Shown in pieces: positions 1 to 9,792 of a DNA stretch of 64,000 bases; position 1 is the first letter of the stretch, and every line of letters starts with the position of its first letter. The position numbers and the translations under genes are program-made. The notes below the pieces were generated by a model. The model did not search any database. It had not been told where the DNA came from and was given only the letters and a program-made list of their open reading frames with translations. Source of the stretch: CAWABB01 sp963701735 (lineage in GTDB: Bacteria; Bacteroidota; Ignavibacteria; UBA10030; UBA6906); NCBI GenBank assembly GCA_963701735.1, contig CAVPBI010000032.1, positions 62,001-126,000 on the forward strand, written 5' to 3'.

Positions 1-765
1 GAAGAGGCCGCGCCGACCGACGAGACCGACCAGGATGTGCCGGTGGACGTAATGCCCCAGCTCGTGCGCGACCACGGTTTCGATTTCGTCGTCGTTGAAC
101 TGCCCCACGAGTGTGTCTCCGAGGATGATCCTTCGGGTCCTCCCGAGTCCTGCGAAGCCCGCGTTGGCCTTGCGCGTGGTCTTGCTCAGATCGAATGTGA
201 AGACCCCGTCGAAACGGAGACGGGCGCGCGAGCAGAGATCCGCAATGCGTTGACGAAGGGCGCCCTCGGCGAGGGGGGAGAACCTGTAGAAGAGGGGAAA
301 GATCACCACCGGGGCAACTCCCGCGATGAGCACCGATGCGAGCGTCAGAAGGGCGCCGACAGGAAGCCACCACTCATGTCCGAACGCTTCGAGGCACGCA
401 TACGCCGCGATTCCGAGCGCGCCGGCGATCGGCAGCGTCACGAGCATGCCCTTCATGTGGTCCCATAGCCACCCGGCAAACGAACGGTTGGACAGATGGA
501 ACCGGTGTTCAAGTACGAAGCCCGAGTAGAATGTAAACGGCGACGTCACGAGCGTCTGGACTGCCCAGAGGGACGCGGCAAAGATCAGGAGCGCGAGATA
601 GTGGTTCGGGTGCGCTGCTCGGGCCCACCGCTCCAGGTCCGAGGACCATCCCGAGGCCGTCACCGCCAGGAGGAACAAAAACAGAACAACCGATGCGGCG
701 ACACCGGTTGCGAGTTTGAGCCTGGCGTATGTCTTCGCCTCTGCCGGATTTCCTTCGAACGTCAC
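1..765 (-). CDS. M48 (Ste24-like) membrane zinc metalloprotease, 3' end cut off by the window
   Basis: Reading leftwards from a GTG at 765, an open frame of 255 codons runs off the window edge. The last part contains the zinc protease signature HELGHYVHRH (about residues 234-243), with both metal-binding His and the catalytic Glu. Hydrophobic segments lie near residues 14-32, 50-65 and 95-150. This matches Ste24/CAAX-prenyl-protease-type M48 peptidases, which have an N-terminal membrane region before the catalytic domain. The GTG is chosen because an in-frame TAG lies at 775-777 and no other start codon falls between. The gene is divergent from malic enzyme. The family is clear; the physiological substrate is unknown. 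Confidence 0.85.
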   Translation of the reverse strand, partial: MTFEGNPAEAKTYARLKLATGVAASVVLFLFLLAVTASGWSSDLERWARAAHPNHYLALLIFAASLWAVQTLVTSPFTFYSGFVLEHRFHLSNRSFAGWLWDHMKGMLVTLPIAGALGIAAYACLEAFGHEWWLPVGALLTLASVLIAGVAPVVIFPLFYRFSPLAEGALRQRIADLCSRARLRFDGVFTFDLSKTTRKANAGFAGLGRTRRIILGDTLVGQFNDDEIETVVAHELGHYVHRHILVGLVGRRGLF

Positions 766-964
766 CGCACTACGCTATGCCTGTGTGAGAGCACAATATA
801 TGATAATACCCAAAAACAGTCCGATACGCAAGCATTCGTGATTTTAGGAAGGAAGGCCTGGCCCAGTTTTCATTCCTGGGAAGGATGTGCCGCATTGTTG
901 ATGCTGGCCGTACGCCGGTGTCGAATCCCGCATCCGTTGCCCCTGAACTTGAAATTCCAGTACT

Positions 965-987
965 TTTGCCGGTGGCACGCCGTTTGA
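965..987 (+). promoter_or_regulatory. Promoter-proximal motif shared with the cytochrome operon
   Basis: This 23-base element contains GCCGGTGGCAC at 968-978 and CCGTTTGA at 980-987. It recurs at 25865-25887 with a single mismatch (position 979, G here and C there). It lies 68 bases before the malic enzyme ATG. GG at 974-975 followed ten bases later by GA resembles a sigma-54 -24/-12 element, but the usual GC at -12 is GA. The repeat is seen directly; promoter function is inferred. Confidence 0.45.
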
Positions 988-1054
988 AAGCTTCAGTTCG
1001 CATCCTCGTACCGCACTCCTCAGGAGGCCGGAACTCACCACAAGGAGGCCAGCC

Positions 1055-3368
1055 ATGGCCCTCATTCGCAAGCAAGACGCTCTTGATTATCACAGCCAGG
1101 GACGGCGCGGAAAGATCGAAGTCGTTTCGACCAAACCGTGCGCAACCCAGCGTGACCTCTCGATGGCCTACACCCCCGGGGTGGCGGAGCCATGTCGCGA
1201 GATTCACGCGAACCCGGGTGATGCTTACAAGTATACCGCCAAGGGGAACCTGGTCGCCGTCGTCAGCAACGGTACGGCGGTGCTGGGCCTCGGCGACATC
1301 GGAGCCCTCGCCGGGAAGCCGGTGATGGAAGGAAAAGGCGTTCTCTTCAAGAGATTCGCCGACGTCGATGTCTTTGATATCGAACTGGATACCCACGACC
1401 CCGAAGAGATCATCCGGATCGTCCGGGCGCTGGAGCCGACGTTCGGCGGCATCAACCTCGAGGACATCAAAGCGCCGGAGTGTTTCCACATCGAGGAAGA
1501 GCTGAAGAAGACGATGAAGATCCCGGTGTTCCACGACGATCAGCACGGGACGGCCATCATCTCCGGGGCGGGCCTGGTGAACGCGCTGGAGATCGTCGGA
1601 AAGAAGATCGGGGACGTGAAGGTTGTCTTCAGCGGCGCCGGCGCCGCCGGGATTGCCTGCGCAAAGTTCTACGTGAAGCTCGGCGTCAAGCGCGAAAATC
1701 TCATCCTGGTGGACACGAAAGGCGTCGTCTACAAGGGGCGGAAGGAAGGGATGAACCCGTACAAGGAGTTCTTCGCGATCGACACCGATGCGCGGACGCT
1801 TGCTGATGCCATACGCGGGGCGGATGTCTTTGCGGGCGTCTCCGTCAAGGGGGTCCTCACGAAGGAGATGGTGAAGACGATGGCGAAGGATGCCATCATC
1901 TTCGCCATGGCGAATCCCGATCCGGAGATCACACCGGAAGACGCGCTTCGATGCCCGGAAAGATGTCATCGTGGCCACGGGACGGTCGGATTATCCGAAC
2001 CAGGTCAACAATGTCCTCGGGTTTCCGTTTATCTTCCGCGGAGCGCTCGATTGCCGGGCGACCGCGATCAACGACGAGATGAAGCTTGCTGCTGCCAAGG
2101 CGCTTGCGACGCTCACGAAGGAAGACGTTCCCGATTCCGTGATCAAGGCGTACGGCGGGCAGCGACTCCGCTTCGGCCGGGATTACATCATCCCGAAGCC
2201 GCTCGACCCGCGCGTCCTGCTCTGGGAGGCCCCCGCGGTCGCGCAGGCTGCCCGCGAGACCGGTGTTGCGCTCGAGCCGATCACTGATCTGAGAGCGTAT
2301 CGCGATCAGCTCGAAAGCCGGTTCGGGCGCTCGAAGCAGATCATGCGCACCTTCGTCCACTGGGCCCAGAAGGCCCCGAAGCGAATCGTCTTCCCGGAAG
2401 GGACGGAAGAGAAGATCCTGCGCGCCAGCCAGATCATCGTGGACGAGGAGATCGCGAAACCCATTCTCCTCGGCGATCGGAGCGTGATCCAAGAAAAGAT
2501 CAAGATGCTCGATCTGGATCTTCCGGGCGTGGAGATCATCGACCCGAACGACAGCCAGATGTTCGACGAATACGTCAGCAAGTACTACGACATGCGGACG
2601 CGAAAGGGGATCACCAAGACCGATGCGCGCGCTGTGGTCCGGGACCCCATCAATTACGGTATGATGATGGTTCAGACCGGGGACGCCGACGGGCTCGTGG
2701 CAGGCCTCACCAAGCCCTATCCGCAGACGATCAAACCCGCGTTGCAGATCATCAAGTCGGTGCCCGGCAGCGGTACGGTGGCCGGGCTCTACATGCTGAT
2801 CTTCAAGAACGACGTCAGGTTCATCACCGATGCCACGGTCAACGTGGATCCCACCGCCGAGCAGCTTGCGGATATCGCGATCATGGCGGCCGAAAAGGTG
2901 AAGAGCTTCGACATCGAGCCACGCGTGGCCATGCTGTCGTTCAGCAACTTCGGAAGCACGCGGCACCCGCACGCCGAGAAGGTGGCCAAAGCCACGGATC
3001 TCGTGAAGCGCCGCATGCCTTCGCTGATGGTGGACGGCGAAATGATGGCCGACACGGCGGTATCGCCGGATATCCTGGAAAGCCTCTATCCCTTCAGCAC
3101 GCTGAAGGGAGGGGCAAACGTGCTCGTCTGCCCGAACCTGGAATCGGCGAACATCTCATACAAGCTGCTGGCGAAGCTCGGCGGCGCCGAGATGGTCGGG
3201 CCGATCCTGCTCGGCATCCGGAAGCCGGTGTACCTGCTGATCCCCGGGAACGAGGTCGCAGACATCGTCAACGTCACGGCGATGGCGGTCAGGGATGCCC
3301 AGGAGCAGACGGATAGCCAGGGGGTGGCGGGAACGAAGAAAGCCCAGGAGGCGAGCGTCGTGCGCTGA
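1055..3368 (+). CDS. maeB: NADP-dependent malic enzyme with phosphotransacetylase-like domain (frameshifted)
   Basis: The enzyme decarboxylates malate oxidatively to pyruvate, giving NADPH. The ATG at 1055 follows a good ribosome site (AAGGAGG). The N-terminal malic domain and the NAD-binding domain (VFSGAGAAGIACAKF) are read in one frame up to about 1945. The sequence then continues as ARKDVIVATGRSDYPNQVNN in the next frame, through the C-terminal phosphotransacetylase-like domain starting near RIVFPEGTEEKIL. One extra base near 1947-1952 explains the break; removing it gives about 770 residues, the normal length for MaeB. In MaeB the C-terminal domain is regulatory and not an active phosphotransacetylase. 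Together with pckA it would connect C4 acids and pyruvate/PEP. A hairpin follows at 3393. Confidence 0.9.
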
Positions 3369-3392
3369 GCCTCTCGCTGCACCGGTACCTCT

Positions 3393-3427
3393 CGCGAACC
3401 GCCGTCACCTGGTGCCGGCGGTTCGCG
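3393..3427. terminator. Hairpin between convergent malic enzyme and terC-type gene
   Basis: Perfect 12-bp arms, CGCGAACCGCCG at 3393-3404 and CGGCGGTTCGCG at 3416-3427, enclose an 11-base loop. It sits 25 bases past the maeB stop and just before the stop of the convergent gene. There is no strong T tract on either side, so a bidirectional terminator is inferred from position and stem strength. Confidence 0.6.
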
Positions 3428-3431
3428 CGTT

Positions 3432-4376
3432 TCAGGGGGTTGGGCCGCCAGGGCCGCCGGCATGGTGCCGGCGATGCAGCAGGGAGGCGACGACCGACAC
3501 GGCGAGGACCGCGGCGACGACAAGGAGGGACAGCACGATCGGCACGTGCACGACATCCACAAGAAGCATCTTCAGCCCGATGAAAATCAGGATGGCCGAC
3601 AGGCCGTGGCTCAGATAATGGAACGTGTCCATGATGCCGGCCAGCAGGAAGTATGTCGCGCGCAGCCCCAGGATCGCGAAGATGTTGGAGGTGTAGACAA
3701 TGAACGGGTCCTGCGTCACGCCGAACACCGCCGGGATCGAATCTACCGCGAAAACAACGTCGGTGGTCTCGATGGTGAGGAGGACGAGAAAGAGCGGGGT
3801 GATGGCAAGCCGCCCGTCGAGACGCGAGAAGAATCTGCCCGAGCCGTACCCTGACGTCACGGGAAAAAGCGTGCGTGCGAGGCGGATGAAGAGGTTGCGG
3901 TCAGGATGCACCTCGACGTCTTTCTGGCTGAACATTTTCCAGCCGCTCACGACGAGGATACCCCCGAACAGATAGAGAATCCAGTCGAAACGGGAGATCA
4001 GCGCCGTGCCGGCCGCGATGAAGATCGCGCGCGTGATCAGCGCCCCGATCACTCCCCAGAACAGCGCCCGGTGATGCAGGTGCTGAGGGACGGCGAAGTA
4101 CGAGAAGATGATGACGAAGACAAAGATGTTGTCGAACGAGAGGGCGCGCTCGATGAGATAGCCTGTCAGAAATTCCAGTGCTTTCGTTGACCCCTCGTAC
4201 AGCCAGACCCCGGCGTTGAACAGCAGCGCAAGCAGCGTCCAGACGATGCTCCAGATGACCGCCTCGCGGAGCGAGACTACGTGGGCCTTGCGGTTGAAGA
4301 CCCCGAGATCGATGGCAAGCATCGCCAGGATGAAGACGGTAAAGGTACCGTACAGGAGGATGGTGTTGAATTCCAT
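3432..4376 (-). CDS. TerC/Alx family integral membrane protein
   Basis: The 314-residue polytopic protein begins MEFNTILLYGTF and has about eight or nine hydrophobic segments, with conserved acidic residues inside membranes (for example SFDNIFVFVIIF and VVFAVDSIPAVFGVTQDPF). These are hallmarks of TerC/Alx proteins, linked in other bacteria to tellurite resistance, pH response and manganese export during metalation of secreted proteins. The ATG at 4376 starts four bases after the esterase stop, so the two are probably co-transcribed. Function beyond the family is not decidable here. Confidence 0.88.
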   Translation of the reverse strand: MEFNTILLYGTFTVFILAMLAIDLGVFNRKAHVVSLREAVIWSIVWTLLALLFNAGVWLYEGSTKALEFLTGYLIERALSFDNIFVFVIIFSYFAVPQHLHHRALFWGVIGALITRAIFIAAGTALISRFDWILYLFGGILVVSGWKMFSQKDVEVHPDRNLFIRLARTLFPVTSGYGSGRFFSRLDGRLAITPLFLVLLTIETTDVVFAVDSIPAVFGVTQDPFIVYTSNIFAILGLRATYFLLAGIMDTFHYLSHGLSAILIFIGLKMLLVDVVHVPIVLSLLVVAAVLAVSVVASLLHRRHHAGGPGGPTP

Positions 4377-4380
4377 GGTG

Positions 4381-5038
4381 CTATGATCCCGACGCATCCA
4401 GCAGCGGCTGCAGCCAGGCCGCGATATCGCTGAGGCTCTCGTCGGTGATTTGATGCGCCATCGGGTATTCCCGGTACAGGTGCGGCGCGCTGGACGCGGC
4501 AAACAGCTCCTTCGCGCGGCGCGCCATGATGATAGGGATGACGGGGTCGAGCGTTCCGTGGATGATGAAGAACGAGGTTCCGGCGAGTTCGTTCCAACGG
4601 TAGGTCAGATGCGTTCCCTCGGCGACGTACCCGCTGTTCGCGGACACTCCCCTCACCAGGCCCGGCCGCGAGAAGGCTCAGGGCCAGCGACATGACCGTC
4701 CCCATGCTGAACCCCAGCAGGAACAGCCGGGTCGGATCGATTGGATACTCCCGGAGGGCATCGTCCAGGAACTGAGACAGCCGCGCATAGCTCTCCCGGA
4801 ACATTGCAGGCTCGGGAGCGCCGACGGTGCCGACATCATACCAGGTGTACCCCCCGCCGTAGGCAAAGGGGTAGGGAGCGCGCACGCTCAGGATGAGCAG
4901 GCGGGAGTCCAGCCGCTCGGCAAGACCCGGAAGATCTTCCTCGTCGGCTCCGCGTCCGTGTACCATGATCATGGCCGGATGCGGGCCCGGCGTGTCCACA
5001 TCCGGCGTGAGCGCGATGTGGTGAAGGGCCTGGATCAT
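4381..5038 (-). CDS. Phospholipase/carboxylesterase family alpha/beta hydrolase (frameshifted)
   Basis: The start ATG overlaps the pckA stop as ATGA. The first part reads MIQALHHIALTPDVDTPGPH, then MVHGRGADEEDL (oxyanion region) and the nucleophile elbow LLGFSMGTVMS. The frame then breaks near 4675-4680, where one extra C is present. It resumes as SANSGYVAEG with the acid-bearing strand FIIHGTLDPVIP and the His loop EYPMAHQIT. With the base removed, the Ser-Asp-His triad is complete and the length is about 218 residues, normal for the YpfH/esterase family. Substrate unknown. Confidence 0.8.
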
Positions 5039-6627
5039 CGAGGCCCTGCGGCTCGCACGTCCGGGGACACGGACGTGGCAAACTGCTCGAAGTTCTTCTT
5101 GAACAACTCCGCAAGGTCCCTCGACTTCGCATCGTAGGCTGATGGGTCCTTCCAGGTACTCCTCGGGTCGAGAACCTCCGCGGGGACGCCCGGGCACGAA
5201 GTCGGGACGTGGAATCCGAACACAGGATCCTCCCGCGCCGCGACATCGGCCAGGGAACCGTCGAGTGCGGCATGCACCATCGCCCTCGTGTGCGCGATCT
5301 TCATCCTCGAGCCGACGCCGTACGGGCCCCCGGTCCACCCGGTGTTCACAAGCCAGGCGTTCACCTTGTGCTTCGCAAGCCGCTCGCCCAGGAGGCGGGC
5401 ATACACCGTGGGCTGCATTGGCATGAACGGCGCGCCGAAGCAGGTACTGAAGGTCGCCTTCGGCTCCGTGACCCCCTTCTCCGTTCCAGCAACTTTAGCC
5501 GTATACCCGGACAGAAAATGATACATCGCCTGCTCGAGCGAGAGCCGCGCGATCGGAGGCATGACGCCGAACGCGTCCGCGGTCAGCATGATGAGGTTGG
5601 TGGGGTGCGGCCCAATGCCGGACCCGACAACATTCTTCAGATGGGTCAGAGGATACGCCGCGCGCGTGTTCTCGGTGAGCGAGCCGTCATTCAGGTCGAT
5701 GCGCCTGCTGTCGGAATCCATCAGAACATTCTCCAGCACGGTTCCGAACATCCGCGTCGTTTCGTAGATCGCCGGCTCCGCTTCGGCCGAGAGCTTGATC
5801 ACCTTCGCGTAGCAGCCCCCCTCAAAGTTGAAGATCCCGCGCTCGCTCCATCCATGTTCGTCGTCCCCGATCAACGATCGATCCGGATCAGCGGAGAGCG
5901 TGGTCTTGCCGGTCCCCGAGAGGCCGAAGAAGAGCGCGCTGTCGCCGTCCGGGCCGACGTTCGCCGAGCAGTGCATGGGGAACACCGACTGCTGCGGGAG
6001 GAGGTAGTTCAAAATCGTGAAGACTGATTTCTTGATCTCGCCGCCGTAGCTCGTCCCGCCGATGATGACCAGCTTCCGCGTGAGATGCAGCGCGATGAAC
6101 ACTTCGGAGTTGGTGCCGTCCACCTCGGGGTTGGCATGGAATCGTGGCGAGTCGATGATCGTCCACGTGTCGGGCGACGTGTGGATGACCGGCTCCGCGG
6201 GACGCAGCAGCAGGTTGCGCGCGAACAGGTTGTGCCAGACGTAGTCCGTGATCACGCGGACGGGGATCCGGTACTGAGGATCGGCCCCGCCGTAGAGATT
6301 CTGCACGAAGAGGTCGCGCCCCTGAAAAAACGCGCACATCTTGGCGTACAGGGCGTCGAATTTCCCTTCGTCCAGCGGCTGGTTGACCTTTCCCCAGTTG
6401 ATGTGCTCCTGGGTGGCCGGTTCGCGCACGATAAACTTGTCGTTCGGTGACCGACCCGTGTGGTGGCCGGTGTGGACTACCAGCGGCCCCAGATGCGAGA
6501 TCCACCCCTCCCGCCGCCGCACGGTTTCTTCGTACAGGCTCGCCGTCGAGAGGTTCCAGTAGATATTCCCCAGGTTCTTGAGACCGAGTCCCGCCAGGAC
6601 CGTTGCATGCCCGCCATGTTGCTGCAT
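5035..6627 (-). CDS. pckA: Phosphoenolpyruvate carboxykinase (ATP)
   Basis: This 530-residue enzyme converts oxaloacetate and ATP to PEP, CO2 and ADP, the first committed step of gluconeogenesis. The kinase-1a (P-loop) motif GLSGTGKTT is at residues 235-243 and the substrate-binding region HTGRSPNDKF near 56-65. SYGGEIKKSVFT near 193-204 carries the metal and substrate-binding Lys, and full length matches the ATP-dependent class. A GGAGG ribosome site precedes the ATG. It follows the ferritin-like gene by 32 bases and overlaps the esterase gene by four. Confidence 0.97.
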   Translation of the reverse strand: MQQHGGHATVLAGLGLKNLGNIYWNLSTASLYEETVRRREGWISHLGPLVVHTGHHTGRSPNDKFIVREPATQEHINWGKVNQPLDEGKFDALYAKMCAFFQGRDLFVQNLYGGADPQYRIPVRVITDYVWHNLFARNLLLRPAEPVIHTSPDTWTIIDSPRFHANPEVDGTNSEVFIALHLTRKLVIIGGTSYGGEIKKSVFTILNYLLPQQSVFPMHCSANVGPDGDSALFFGLSGTGKTTLSADPDRSLIGDDEHGWSERGIFNFEGGCYAKVIKLSAEAEPAIYETTRMFGTVLENVLMDSDSRRIDLNDGSLTENTRAAYPLTHLKNVVGSGIGPHPTNLIMLTADAFGVMPPIARLSLEQAMYHFLSGYTAKVAGTEKGVTEPKATFSTCFGAPFMPMQPTVYARLLGERLAKHKVNAWLVNTGWTGGPYGVGSRMKIAHTRAMVHAALDGSLADVAAREDPVFGFHVPTSCPGVPAEVLDPRSTWKDPSAYDAKSRDLAELFKKNFEQFATSVSPDVRAAGPR

Positions 6628-6659
6628 ATCGCCTCCGCTGTGCTGCTCGTGGGGGGGTG

Positions 6660-7124
6660 CTATTTCTTATTGTATTCCTTCAGGTAGCCGACGAACGTCG
6701 ACCGGTGCCCTTCCTCGTCTCCCAGCTGCGTGATGCACAGGTCCTGCGTCACGTAGTCGTGCGCCTCCCCGCACAGCTCGATCAGTTCGCCATAGTGCGC
6801 GATCGCTCCATCCTCGGCGTCAATCACGCCGCCGATGACGGCAACCACATCTGTCGTGTCGGCGGGCGGCTGCAGCGATTTCTGCGAAGGCTTGAATGCC
6901 ATCGAGCCCGGTACCCGGCCGCCAAGCTCCTTCACGCGCTTCGCCAGGGTCTGCGCGTGTGTAAGCTCCTCTGTGATGTCAGCGGCGAGCGCCTTCTTGA
7001 TCTCTTCGGCGCGCACGCCGTCCAGATCGACCGAGTTGGCGAGGTAGTTGGTCACGGTCTCGATCTCCATCCAGTATGCCTGCGTGAGCATCGAGATGAT
7101 CTGCTTGCGATACTTCTCTTTCAT
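6660..7124 (-). CDS. Ferritin-like di-iron protein
   Basis: The protein has 154 residues and is predicted all-helical. It contains the di-iron ligand pattern of ferritin-like four-helix bundles: a Glu in WMEIETVTNYL, ExxH in ITEELTHAQTLAKRV, a later Glu in IDAEDGAIAHYGELIE, and ExxH in LGDEEGHRSTF. The ATG at 7124 is preceded by AGGAGA at ideal spacing, which rules out the longer reading to 7163. Bacterioferritin/Dps-like iron storage or peroxide protection is the likely role. It lies 11 bases after the S9 peptidase stop. Confidence 0.85.
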   Translation of the reverse strand: MKEKYRKQIISMLTQAYWMEIETVTNYLANSVDLDGVRAEEIKKALAADITEELTHAQTLAKRVKELGGRVPGSMAFKPSQKSLQPPADTTDVVAVIGGVIDAEDGAIAHYGELIELCGEAHDYVTQDLCITQLGDEEGHRSTFVGYLKEYNKK

Positions 7125-7135
7125 AGCGGTCTCTC

Positions 7136-9250
7136 CTAAGGATGTAAGTGGTCTGCAAGCCACCCGAACACGGTCTGATGCCAGACCCTGCCGTTCGCCG
7201 GCTTTAGTACCCAGTGGTTCTCGTCGGGAAAATAGAGATACTTCGAAGGAACGCCCTGCCGTTGCAGCGCGGTGAACAGCTGCATGGCCTGACTGTCGTC
7301 GAGCCTGAAGTCATAGGCGCTATGAACAACAAGATGAGGGGTCTTGAAGTTGCCCGCATACGTTGACGGGGAATGGACCGTATAGGCCTCGCGCGCCGTC
7401 CATGGCGTCCCTCCGCGCTCCCACTCGTCGAACCAGATCTCGTCCGTCGTTCCGTATGCGCTCATGAGGTCGTATTCCCCGTTGTGGGTGACGAGGACCG
7501 TGAAACGTTCCGGGATCCGTGCCTGGAACCAATTCACCATGTAGCCTCCGAATGAAGCGCCCGCGGCACCAACGCGTCCGGGATCCACATACGGGAACGT
7601 GGACACCGTGTCGAGACCCTTCACCAGATCGACGTAGGCCTTCCCGCCCCAGTCCTTGCTCACACCGTCGACGAAGTCCTGCCCGAACCCTGTGCTGCCT
7701 CGCGGATTCGGCGCGAAGACAACATACCCCTGTGCGGCCCAGAGAGCGGGATTCCATCGGTAGGACCAGCCGTTCTCCCAGGCGCCCTGGGGCCCGCCGT
7801 GAACCAACATGACCATGGGGTACTTCTTCGCAGCATTGAACCCCGGAGGTATAAACAGCCATCCCTGCACGGGCGTCTCCCCTTCCCCGCTGTACGTGAT
7901 GCTCCGGGGGACCGGGATGTCGAGCGCGGCGAACAGGCTGTCGTTGAGGCGTGTGATCTGCTCGGGCGTTCCTCCGATTGGCAGGCGACAGATTTCCGCC
8001 GGGCGGACGGCAGTGGAATGAGAGAAGACCAGGCCGCGTCCGTCCGGCATCACGCCGATCGAAGCGTTGCTCCCTGTCCCGAAGATCTTTCTCGCGGGGC
8101 TTCCGTCCAGGCCCACGGCAAAGATCGAGGTTTCCGCCCTGTCATCGCTCAGGAAATAGATCCGCTTGCTGTCGGGCGACCAGACGGGAGAGCCCACAGA
8201 CGCGTCGAACGAACCGGTCAGTGACCGCGGGGTCTTCGTGTCGCGGTCCATCAGCATCAGCTGCCAGCGGTCAGCCTCAAACCCGGGTCGGGTCTGAGCG
8301 CGATAGACCAGGGACTTGCCGTCCGGGGAGAACCGGGGGGCTCCATCTGCTGCGGGATTGGTGGTCAGCTGGCGCGGGGGGGCCCCTGTGATGGCGACGG
8401 CGTACAGGTCGTGGTTCGTCCGCCACGCTTCTTCGTCGACGGGGACAGGCGTTGCGGTGTATACGATCTCCCGGCCGTCGGGGGTAAACGCGAAGTCGGG
8501 CGCATCGGAAAACGTGCTTGAGGACGGCACCGCGTCGCGATCGCCTGGCGTGAGATCCCGCGGCTCATCCCCCGAGAGGGGCTGAATGAAGATGTGCTGA
8601 CGTTTCCCCTCCACCCAGTGATCCCAGTGACGGTAGAGAAGGCGCGTGAAGACCGCGGCCTTGACCGGGCCCTTCGCTCTTTGGTCCAGTTTGTGCCTGT
8701 TCAGCGAGTCGCTCGCGGCAAAGGGGAGGCCGGAGAACTCCGGAAAAACTTCGGAGACGAAGGCGAGGAGGCTCCCGTCCGGCGACCAAACGGGCTGCGA
8801 GGCACCGGTGGAAAGCGTCGTGAACTGTCGTGCCGAGCCTCCGTCTGCGCTCACGAGCCAGATCTGTCCTGTGCCCAGGCGCGACGATTCAAAGGCAATC
8901 GTCCTGCTATCAGGAGACCAGACTGGATGCCGGTCATTCGAGGGATGGTCGGTGAGCTGCCGGTCCTGTCTGCCGTCGACGGAGATCACCCAGACATCGC
9001 TGCTGTTGCGGTTCGCCTCCACATCGGAGATCGTGAGTGTGTAGGCGACATGGCGGCCGTCGGGCGAGAGCGCCACATCGGAGATCCTCCGTGCGCGGTA
9101 GAGGTCCTCGATCTGTATCGGGCGCTTCGCCTGCGCCTCGGCGATGTGAGGCGCCGCAAGGAAGAGCAAGACAAGAATCAAGGCGGTCGATGTGTCCTTG
9201 TGAGCCCTGGCGGTCCCGTGAACGGCGTCGGAGACTCTGGATGCGGTCAT
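7136..9250 (-). CDS. S9 family (prolyl oligopeptidase-type) exported peptidase
   Basis: The 704-residue product starts with a signal-like hydrophobic stretch (TALILVLLFLAAPHIAEAQA). A beta-propeller of repeated WSPDG/SPDGR blades occupies the first two thirds and an alpha/beta hydrolase domain the rest. The nucleophile is in GASFGGYM (Ser near 566), with a likely acid Asp in SAYDFRLDD (near 647) and His in DENHW (near 679). This is the acylaminoacyl-peptidase/DPP branch of S9, probably periplasmic and degrading peptides. The ATG at 9250 is preferred over 9274 because it matches the end of dcd at 9253. Confidence 0.9.
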   Translation of the reverse strand: MTASRVSDAVHGTARAHKDTSTALILVLLFLAAPHIAEAQAKRPIQIEDLYRARRISDVALSPDGRHVAYTLTISDVEANRNSSDVWVISVDGRQDRQLTDHPSNDRHPVWSPDSRTIAFESSRLGTGQIWLVSADGGSARQFTTLSTGASQPVWSPDGSLLAFVSEVFPEFSGLPFAASDSLNRHKLDQRAKGPVKAAVFTRLLYRHWDHWVEGKRQHIFIQPLSGDEPRDLTPGDRDAVPSSSTFSDAPDFAFTPDGREIVYTATPVPVDEEAWRTNHDLYAVAITGAPPRQLTTNPAADGAPRFSPDGKSLVYRAQTRPGFEADRWQLMLMDRDTKTPRSLTGSFDASVGSPVWSPDSKRIYFLSDDRAETSIFAVGLDGSPARKIFGTGSNASIGVMPDGRGLVFSHSTAVRPAEICRLPIGGTPEQITRLNDSLFAALDIPVPRSITYSGEGETPVQGWLFIPPGFNAAKKYPMVMLVHGGPQGAWENGWSYRWNPALWAAQGYVVFAPNPRGSTGFGQDFVDGVSKDWGGKAYVDLVKGLDTVSTFPYVDPGRVGAAGASFGGYMVNWFQARIPERFTVLVTHNGEYDLMSAYGTTDEIWFDEWERGGTPWTAREAYTVHSPSTYAGNFKTPHLVVHSAYDFRLDDSQAMQLFTALQRQGVPSKYLYFPDENHWVLKPANGRVWHQTVFGWLADHLHP

Positions 9251-9252
9251 CG

Positions 9253-9792
9253 TCACTTCAGAAAGTTCTTCCACATCATCGATTCCACGGGCCTGTCGGT
9301 CCGTGCGGTGTACTTCGCAGACGCTTTCGTGCCGTACGTCGTCCCGATCTCTCCGGAAATCTCAAAGTAGATCAGCTGGCCGATCGGCATGCTGTGATAG
9401 ACGCGTACGGGCTGCTTGACCGAAATCTCGAGCGTCCACGTGTTGCAGAATCCCACATCTCCCTTGCCTGCGGTGGCGTGAATGTCGATCCCCAACCTCC
9501 CGATGCTGCTCTTTCCCTCGAGGAACGGGACATGGCGGTGGGTCTCGGTGTATTCCTCCGTGACGCCGAGGTACAGGCGGTGCGGGAGGAGGATGAGGCC
9601 GTTGTCCGGGATCTCCAGACCTTCAATCTGGTTGTGGATGGCGGCGTCCAGGATATCGTTCTTGTATACCGCCAGCCACCGCCCGAGATGGACGTCATAC
9701 GAGTTTGTCCCGAGAAACTTCTCGTCGAAGGGGGTGATGACAATGGTCCCCCGCTCCATTTCCTCGAGGATCTTCTTGTCGGTCAGGATCAT
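9253..9792 (-). CDS. dcd: dCTP deaminase
   Basis: The 179-residue protein is of the dCTP deaminase/dUTPase-like fold and feeds dUMP/dTMP synthesis. Visible conserved elements are GTNSYDVHLGRWLAVY, the active-site region EGKSSIGRLGIDIHATAG, and GDVGFCNTWTLEI with the C-terminal beta strands. The length is normal for Dcd. Its ATG overlaps the upstream HAD gene stop (ATGA), and the S9 peptidase start is only three bases beyond its stop, so the three are probably translated from one message. Confidence 0.92.
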   Translation of the reverse strand: MILTDKKILEEMERGTIVITPFDEKFLGTNSYDVHLGRWLAVYKNDILDAAIHNQIEGLEIPDNGLILLPHRLYLGVTEEYTETHRHVPFLEGKSSIGRLGIDIHATAGKGDVGFCNTWTLEISVKQPVRVYHSMPIGQLIYFEISGEIGTTYGTKASAKYTARTDRPVESMMWKNFLK